64,000 bases of DNA from NCBI GenBank assembly GCA_905178155.1, contig CAJINV010000002.1, positions 4,831,709-4,895,708 of the forward strand, in the 5' to 3' direction. A program made the translations under genes and the position numbers. This DNA comes from Amoebophrya sp. A120. Its lineage: Eukaryota; Sar; Dinophyceae; Syndiniales; Amoebophryaceae. The notes below the pieces were generated by a model, which worked only from the letters and a program-made list of their open reading frames with translations, was not told the origin of the DNA and did not search any database. The first letter of the stretch is position 1. Each line of letters opens with the position of its first letter. Positions 58,116 through 64,000 of this stretch are shown in pieces.

Positions 58116-59298
58116 TTAAGAACTGCCTTGGTTTTCGTAGATTGTCAAGTCTAGCAACATCGCTGCCGCTGCCAGCATGGCTTTTTCTTCGTACTTCGCT
58201 CCCTCCGCGGGTTCCACGTGAAAATTCTGCAGTGCGAGAAAAGCCTCCTTCAGCATTCCCTTCGAGCACGCATCTCGACTTTCCTTGGTGATTTTTCCCC
58301 CCGAATTCGCAAAATTCTTCGAGGAATCCAGGTCCTGCACATCGAACGTCGCCTCGCAACAGGGAAAGAAATTTCCGCACTGGCACACTCATCCTGCGCA
58401 AAAGTTAAAGTTGTGCTGTGTGCTGGTCCGGAACAATGAATTATACCAGTATTTGCGAAGAGTAAGAAGTTCTGTCGTCCAAGATGTAAACATCAAATGC
58501 AAATCAACGGCACGTGTTGCAAACCCATGCTTACTAAATCATCCGTCACCAAGAAACTTCAACTACTGCGTGCAACATTCCTGGTGACTAGCTGTACTAC
58601 ATGTACATCACAACGACTTTATTTGCGAGATTGCGTAGAAAGGATCCAACCATCTCGAATTTCGGTTCCGTGGTACTGTACTGGTCTACGTAGATGGTTT
58701 GCCGCACCTTGCAGCAGGCCGCGTGGTTCTGGATGTGGCCGATGGGGGCAAAACCTTTATCTTTTTCGGCGAAGTTCGTGTTTATGTCCTCGCTCAGCTT
58801 CACGAACAGCTTCGGTTGCCCGCATTTCGTACATTCCTCGCCGCAGCAGCAACAGCAGCACACGCACGCACAGTCCTTCGACATTTCCATCACTTTCACG
58901 TCGGTTGCCGGCTCCCGACGGTTGACCGCCTCGTTTTGGTCCGAGCCGAAAAAGTACCCGTGCATGGTCAACGCGCGACAGGGCCCGCAAAAGACCTTTT
59001 GGCAGCACGTACTTTCTTCGGTCAGGTAGATTTTGCGGAGCGGTTTCTTGCCGGTTTTAGTGCGCGGTAGGAGCAAAAACCGGTTCCCGCACTCGCAGCC
59101 GCAGCACAGCTCCAAGCAATCCCGACGCATTAGCTCCTGGCGCAACACAAAGTCGCTCCCCAGCGGATCCCCGCCCGCGTCCATCTCCATCGATTTTTGC
59201 GCGGGCGGATTTGATGTAGACCCGTAGTTTGCTGACCCCTCCGCACGCCCGCGGGGGCGCCGGAGTGGCTGCCGAGATTGATTTTTACCGGAAGACAT
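58116..59298 (-). CDS. Phospholipid scramblase family protein, paralogue 1
   Basis: The exon from 59298 (ATG, MSSGKNQSRQ) to about 58620 encodes a Pro/Gly/Arg-rich leader and the start of the scramblase domain: CCGCECGNRFLLLP, ESTCCQKVFCGPCRALTM, the Cys cluster CACVCCCCCCGEEC and IGHIQNHAACCK. The second exon, from about 58380 to the stop at 58116, gives CGNFFPC, GKITKE, KEAFLALQNFHVEPAEG and a terminal hydrophobic stretch MLAAAAMLLDLTIYEN. Order and Cys spacing match the scramblase family, which is linked to bilayer lipid movement in other eukaryotes. The intron (about 58390-58620) has ends I cannot fix: GT donors exist near 58615 and acceptors near 58377. It is adjacent to a second family member. 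Confidence 0.8.
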
Positions 59299-59961
59299 GA
59301 TGTCTGTTTCAAATGGTGGAACTTGCGACCATCTATCTTCAAATAAATCCGAAAAACCATTTGCAAAAAAAACACATTGTCAGTGCAGTCTGCTTATCCT
59401 GGCAGGAGTCAAGCCTTTACGGCGAAAACGAAATGGTCGTGCTGAAGTTCTACTTCAATCTCTAGCACGACTTACTACTACCTCCCCTGAAATTCAACGC
59501 CGCGGCGATCAGACACCGGTAGTTGAGAGTCAAATCAAAAGAAAGCCAAAACGACGTTCACCCACGGGCACCACGAGATCATGATGAGAACGATGTATAT
59601 CTATATCGAGTGGATGAGGTTGGACACGAAGATGCTGTACCAGTACTTTCTGGAGCAAGAAGAAGTAGTGGTTTACATCACACCCTTCCCTTTTTCGGTT
59701 CGGGGTGTACGTAGGCTATTCCTCTTTGACTTTCCAGCGCATGATTTTTTTTTCTTTTTGGTACAAGAATTTCGTCGCGAAAACTTTTGTACAGTGGAGT
59801 GGAATTTCCGTGCTTGTCTATCGAAATCGAAAAGGATTCAGGAGTCGTTCGCTACATCGAGTCTGTATCTTTTAGGTACAAAGTATAATCTTTTTATTTT
59901 ATGCTTATCATACATAAATGCTAACTTTGACTTTGAAGCGCGGAGTTTGTACAAAAACACC

Positions 59962-61719
59962 TTAAGCGTCCATGTGTTGGTCGTGCCGGTCTTCGTAGTG
60001 TTGCAGATCGATCATCAGGGCTGCACCCGTATCCAAACAAAAAAACTGTGTCGGTGTACGATCAGCACAGGACTAAAAATTTGTTCCGCATGACATGAAA
60101 AACTTGTTGTCATGCAGGGTTTTTTGCATTTTCCGCAACGAACACGGCTATCAGCGACTTTCTTTCACTAAACACAGTTTTTTTCCTGGTTCCATACGCT
60201 GCGATCAGCGACTTTTCTTCGAAACTGGCCTGATCCGGGGGAGAGACCTTGAAATTCTCCACATCCAGAAACGTCTCCTTCAAACACTGCAAACAAGCGC
60301 CCCCTTTTTTCGTCACGTTTCCAACTTTCCTCGGACCAGCTGTATTCCCGTTATTTCCAGCACGGTCTTTCCGCCTATCCGTAATGTCGTACACCGAGTC
60401 GCCGCACGGACAGCAGAACCCGACCTGCAGATTGTAGCCCTCGATGGTGAAAACGTGTTCCGCATTTGATTCCCCCAGTGCTCCCGCCGCTGCTCCCCTG
60501 CTAGAAGACGAGGTCCTGCCTTGGGTTTGAGAAGGCTGTTGCTGGCCAATACTCGCATTATCCTTGTACAGAAAAAGCTCCTCTTTCAAGCCGCAGCATT
60601 TGAAGTGGTCCTGCACGAATCCGATTGGTTTCGGCCCGGAGAACTTCTCCGCGGTGTACCTGACCTCAAACTTCGGCCGGCAAAAGCTACTGCAGCCGTC
60701 GCAGCAGCAGCACCCGCAGATTTGGCAAACAAAGGGCTTTTGCAACTCCAGAATCTTCTTGTCCGGCCGGTTCACCGACTCCCGGTCGCGGCGGCTTTTG
60801 TACTCGCCGCCGTAAAAGATGTCGAAGGTGAGCCCGCGATACACCCCACAGCAGAGCTTTTGGAAAAGCGAAGAAGTTTCGGTCACGTACCTGGGATTTT
60901 TTTTTTGTTTCCATCATGCATCTTCCAAGTCACAAAATCTTGACGTGTTTCTCATGACGTAGAGCGAGCAGGTAGAACTGTACAAAATGTAAAAAAATTG
61001 CCGCAAAAATACATCTCTGTCAGTGCGTTCTGCTTTGAATCCTTCGGCTTGATGTGGTAACGGTTGCCGCATTTGCAACCGCAGCAAAACTCCACACAAT
61101 CCCGATTCATGACATCCTGCTCTACCGAAAACTCGTGGCCAAACGGATCGCTCGGAAGACCAGCAACAACCGACGTCCCGCGTGTCGTAGCGGATGTTCT
61201 TGTTGGGGCAGGAGGAGCAGATGAATTTGTACTTCCGGGAGGTTGCGCTCCCGCTGCTTCTGCATCTCCCTCATTTTCATCCTCTCCCTCACCGTAGAAA
61301 AACAGTGGGGTCCAGTACTTGTGGGACCCTCGCCCGTTGGTCGGTTGAGTGTAGCTGTTGAGCTCCTGGCTGCAGGGTAATAGTTCCTTCTTTGACGAAA
61401 TAAATGTAGGTTTTCCAGCATCTACTGCATTTGTAGTTCCGCTTCTCGAAGACGAGGAAGAAGGTCCACTTGTGCCGGTACTAATTTGGATTGCTGTTTG
61501 TTCAGGAGATTCAGCTCTTTCCTCTGGGTCAGACGTATCGAAACCTTCGTCCATAAGCGCATGCTGTCGGACTGGATGGACGGGATGCAGCTCCTGGTCC
61601 TCACCGGGCGGGTGGTCGTAGCTCGGGCCAATTGACGTGGTTGTTGTAGCCCCGTAGGTTTGGTGGGTTTGCGGATAGTATCGAGCATTGCGGTTGCTCG
61701 TTGTGCTGGAATTACGCAT
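59962..61719 (-). CDS. Phospholipid scramblase family protein, paralogue 2, 488 aa, 3 exons
   Basis: Exons 61719-61013, 60890-60197 and about 60027-59962. Intron 1 (60891-61012) is GT-AG in phase 2 and joins NALTEMY to VTETSS, matching paralogue 1 (KIYLTEES). Intron 2 is an introner. Removing it gives EEKSLIAAGAALMIDLQHYE, which aligns with EEKAMLAAAAMLLDLTIYE of paralogue 1. The first 180 residues are a Ser/Thr/Pro/Glu-rich leader. The scramblase domain shows CCGCKCGNRYHI, LCCGVYRGLTF, CQICGCCCCDGC and FVQDHFKCC, plus an insert (about 355-385) rich in Ser and Gln. Stop TAA at 59962-59964. Confidence 0.85.
60030..60196. mobile_element. Introner, family C, in scramblase paralogue 2
   Basis: Arms begin TATCCAAACAAAAAAACTGT and TATGGAACCAGGAAAAAAAC, the same core as the element at 39567. 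There is no clean 5-bp duplication (ACCCG against CGCTG). The boundary is fixed by the protein alignment with paralogue 1, which lacks an intron there. About 30 nt inside, the element carries a near-copy of the adjoining exon (60149-60165 against 60203-60219). Confidence 0.82.
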
Positions 61720-62559
61720 TTTTGATGGAGGATGAGTTAGCTTCTAGTTCTTCGGCTCGGGAAGCTTGTAAGAGGCCGCCGCCGGCAGTACTTAAGACAT
61801 TAGTTACTACAGGGCGTTTCTTCTACACTCTATGTGTAGTAAAAATGATACACGTTTTGACGATGGGGATGAAGTACGAGTACATGAATCATGAACTAGA
61901 CAGACACCACTGAATAAACCGAATCTCCTCATAAGCAGGCCCTAGTACCGAGGGGCTGCAAGACCGAACAACGATCGATCAATTTGTTATGCCGGTCGGG
62001 AGGAAAGGGAGGACATGCGGCATGTCCTCCCACCTTTGTCATGTAGTTACGCCAACCCACGATAAGCACCACGACGATGAAATGCTAGAAATTTGTATTG
62101 AGACCCACGACATGTGATACGAGGACAAGCCTCGGTTTCTTGAAGAAACGAATTCTACGAGCGATGACACTACAGATCGTCTTGCATATGATACTTATTT
62201 TTTCGACTTAGGAATTGAGTTTATAGCACTCGAGCCGATGAAGTGCGTCGAAATAGGAATCACGGCGTCGATACTAAATGGCTGCGGCCAGAACACCAAT
62301 AACGAAGGCACATAACAACCAGAACACCGGCGTTGACATCGCTGTCACTTGTCAAGAACTGCGTGCTCGTTTTCATCTGCGAGAGCAGTCAAGCCGCTTA
62401 GGCTTTATTGCAATACTCGTATTCGTGAACTGCGCAATTGCAAGAGTTAGACTTACCGCTTCGAAATATCAAGGTGGGTCTCAAGTCGTTAAGACCAGCA
62501 AAAAGGACCACCAATGATCTCTGATTTCGAGCTTTAGCAAAACAAGCAGACGCTAGTTT
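61720..62559. other. Spacer upstream of scramblase paralogue 2
   Basis: About 840 bp with only short chance ORFs. A short palindrome-like GGACATGCGGCATGTCC lies near 62011-62027. No promoter element recognised. Confidence 0.45.
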
Positions 62560-64000
62560 TTAGCCCAGCAACATCGCGTCAGAGCTGCTGGAACTGCTCG
62601 CAGTCGGGTGCGTAGCCGATGGCTCTCTGTCGTCCTCGTTACCGGCGTTCCTGCGCACCTCCTCATACCGGGTGAGCAGTTTCACCTGTTCACTTCCAGT
62701 ATGGTCCCACGTCAGGGTGTTGCCGTTCCAGTGAAAATAACCGCCCATGCCCGCTCCGGTTCCGGTCTTGCCATTTGTGGCTAGTACTACTTGGCAACGG
62801 TGGCGCAGGTAGTCCTCCGCCAGCGCAGGCAACCGATGACCCAGTTTACTGGCATCTTCGATCAAGGCTCCGAGAAGGCATATGTAAAAGGATCGAACAG
62901 GGCGGAGCAACACGTCGTGACCAACGACAATAAAGAGTAACAGAATGGTATCTCGGAGTTGGGGGCGGTGGTTGAAGTACGACTGAAGTTCCCGCAGCAT
63001 CTTTTTGCCACTATCTGTTTCCATTAGGCTGTATAAATTAGTTCGCGACATGCGGAAAATTATTTCGCGACAAGCTCTTCCAGCGTAAGCATCTTGTGGT
63101 GAGACATGTTTCAACAGCAAAGCTTCCTCATGCTCATCGTCGTCCGACACCGTTGCTTCAGTACTCGGACTGCTATCGTGAACGTCACGCCACTGGGCTA
63201 CCCTAAAAAATGTTTCTTTTCGCAACCGTAAACGTCCCTTCTCCCAATCGTAAACGAAAATGGAATCCACGGTCATCAGCGGAGGGCGAGCATCCTCCAT
63301 GAGCCTGATTCCCGTAGTGCAATCTTTGAACGTCCTTATCCCGGCAATAATCCACATCTTTCGGCTATCATATTTATCTGCAGCAGTGAGCGGACATTCC
63401 ACATTGTAGACGCGGACGCCATTCACCACCAACGACAGCACCCAACCACTTTCACTTTTGTCGGAATTGCGCAGCCAAACACCCAGCGTTGATCCGACAG
63501 ACATTCCCGTTATTTGCAGCTTCTTGTAAAGATCGATATTGTACATACCATCACAGGTCCACCACATGTCACCATTCTCGGAGTCCCATTCAACACCCCA
63601 CTTGTTGCGTCCCTCATCTGCTCCGTCGTGTAGCGAAGTTAGACACGAGCCGCACGGGGCACGTCCCTCAGCGCTATAAGTAAAGGCCAGGCTGATCTCT
63701 TTCACCGATCGATGTATTTCCGCCACAGGGTCCCCCGTCAGCTCAATCTCAGCATAGTACCCATGGCCATCCGGGTTTTGTGGCCGTTGAGCAGCTACCG
63801 CAACTGCCTGGCGATGTCCCGGCTTGCAAGAAAGGCGACCGCCATCAACTTGAGCGCCGTTTGATTTCTTCCTGTTCGAAAATCCGGCTAATGCACCCAT
63901 CTGTCGGCACGAGGCATCGATCTCTCCCTCTAGGTCGTCTTTTTCGTTTTCCAGAAGCGTGACGCTTTCCTCGAGCTGATCAATCCGTTCGTCTTTCTCT
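62560..64000 (-). CDS. Unrecognised protein, 5' end beyond window (at least 480 aa, one exon seen)
   Basis: The frame is open from the right edge (first residues EKDERIDQLEESVTLLENEKDDLEGE, a likely coiled coil) to the stop at 62560. After a basic linker comes a globular-looking segment with repeated Trp and beta-type patterns (WGVEWDSENGDMWWTCDG, then LGVWLRNSD, then GWVLSLVVNGVRVYNVECP). A SPRY or lectin-like sandwich is possible, but I cannot assign it. A hydrophobic helix follows (LRDTILLLFIVVGHDVLL). The C-terminus is Ser-rich (SSSSSSDAMLLG). No introner is seen in this exon. Confidence 0.7.
   Translation of the reverse strand, partial: EKDERIDQLEESVTLLENEKDDLEGEIDASCRQMGALAGFSNRKKSNGAQVDGGRLSCKPGHRQAVAVAAQRPQNPDGHGYYAEIELTGDPVAEIHRSVKEISLAFTYSAEGRAPCGSCLTSLHDGADEGRNKWGVEWDSENGDMWWTCDGMYNIDLYKKLQITGMSVGSTLGVWLRNSDKSESGWVLSLVVNGVRVYNVECPLTAADKYDSRKMWIIAGIRTFKDCTTGIRLMEDARPPLMTVDSIFVYDWEKGRLRLRKETFFRVAQWRDVHDSSPSTEATVSDDDEHEEALLLKHVSPQDAYAGRACREIIFRMSRTNLYSLMETDSGKKMLRELQSYFNHRPQLRDTILLLFIVVGHDVLLRPVRSFYICLLGALIEDASKLGHRLPALAEDYLRHRCQVVLATNGKTGTGAGMGGYFHWNGNTLTWDHTGSEQVKLLTRYEEVRRNAGNEDDREPSATHPTASSSSSSDAMLLG

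Noticed and set aside
1-64000. Dinoflagellate spliced-leader gene or CRISPR-like array
   Set aside because: I looked for the spliced-leader core and for regularly spaced direct repeats and found neither.

Overview
This window looks like nuclear DNA of an alveolate protist, most likely a dinoflagellate of the Amoebophrya (Syndiniales) type. The evidence is of several kinds. A CPW-WPC domain gene, a family typical of alveolates, is present. Every gene I can support lies on the minus strand. Coding sequence is repeatedly interrupted by short transposon-like introns with terminal inverted repeats (TIRs) and 5-bp direct repeats and no GT-AG ends; such 'introners' are known from Amoebophrya. The species assignment is inference.

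Layout, all genes on the minus strand: (1) 1-8666, a long unrecognised low-complexity protein gene, open at the window start, cut by 5 introners. (2) About 9602-11283, a poorly resolved gene or gene end with ordinary GT-AG introns. (3) 11874-41645, one giant gene whose 19 exons join in a single frame into about 4,690 residues with an N-terminal signal-like segment; 16 of its 18 introns are introners. One of these introners is itself split by a complete-looking 10.6-kb LINE retrotransposon (25490-36097) with two ORFs. (4) 43154-45178, a CPW-WPC protein gene with 3 introners. (5) 45960-54159, a 2,628-residue WD40 protein gene with 1 introner. (6) 55005-56450, an AlkB-like 2-oxoglutarate dioxygenase whose catalytic core is split by an introner. 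(7, 8) 58116-59298 and 59962-61719, two neighbouring phospholipid-scramblase paralogues, one with an introner where the other has none. (9) 62560-64000, the 3' part of an unrecognised gene.

The unifying theme is 27 introners in at least 11 TIR families. All start 5'-TAT and end ATA-3'. Most are flanked by a perfect 5-bp target-site duplication, and removing the element plus one duplication restores the reading frame at every junction I checked. This holds 18 times in the giant gene alone if its two GT-AG introns are counted. Elements of different families also share a short internal word in both orientations, which suggests one mobilisation or recognition system behind very different terminal repeats. 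An internal gene duplication (1658-1695 against 2210-2247) and the scramblase pair supply empty sites within the window.

A second signal lies in the non-coding stretch 56451-58115. Four hairpins there share the 7-nt loop GATGCGG, but their stems differ in sequence and are still paired. I could not match this to a known element. I saw no tRNA, rRNA or CRISPR array.
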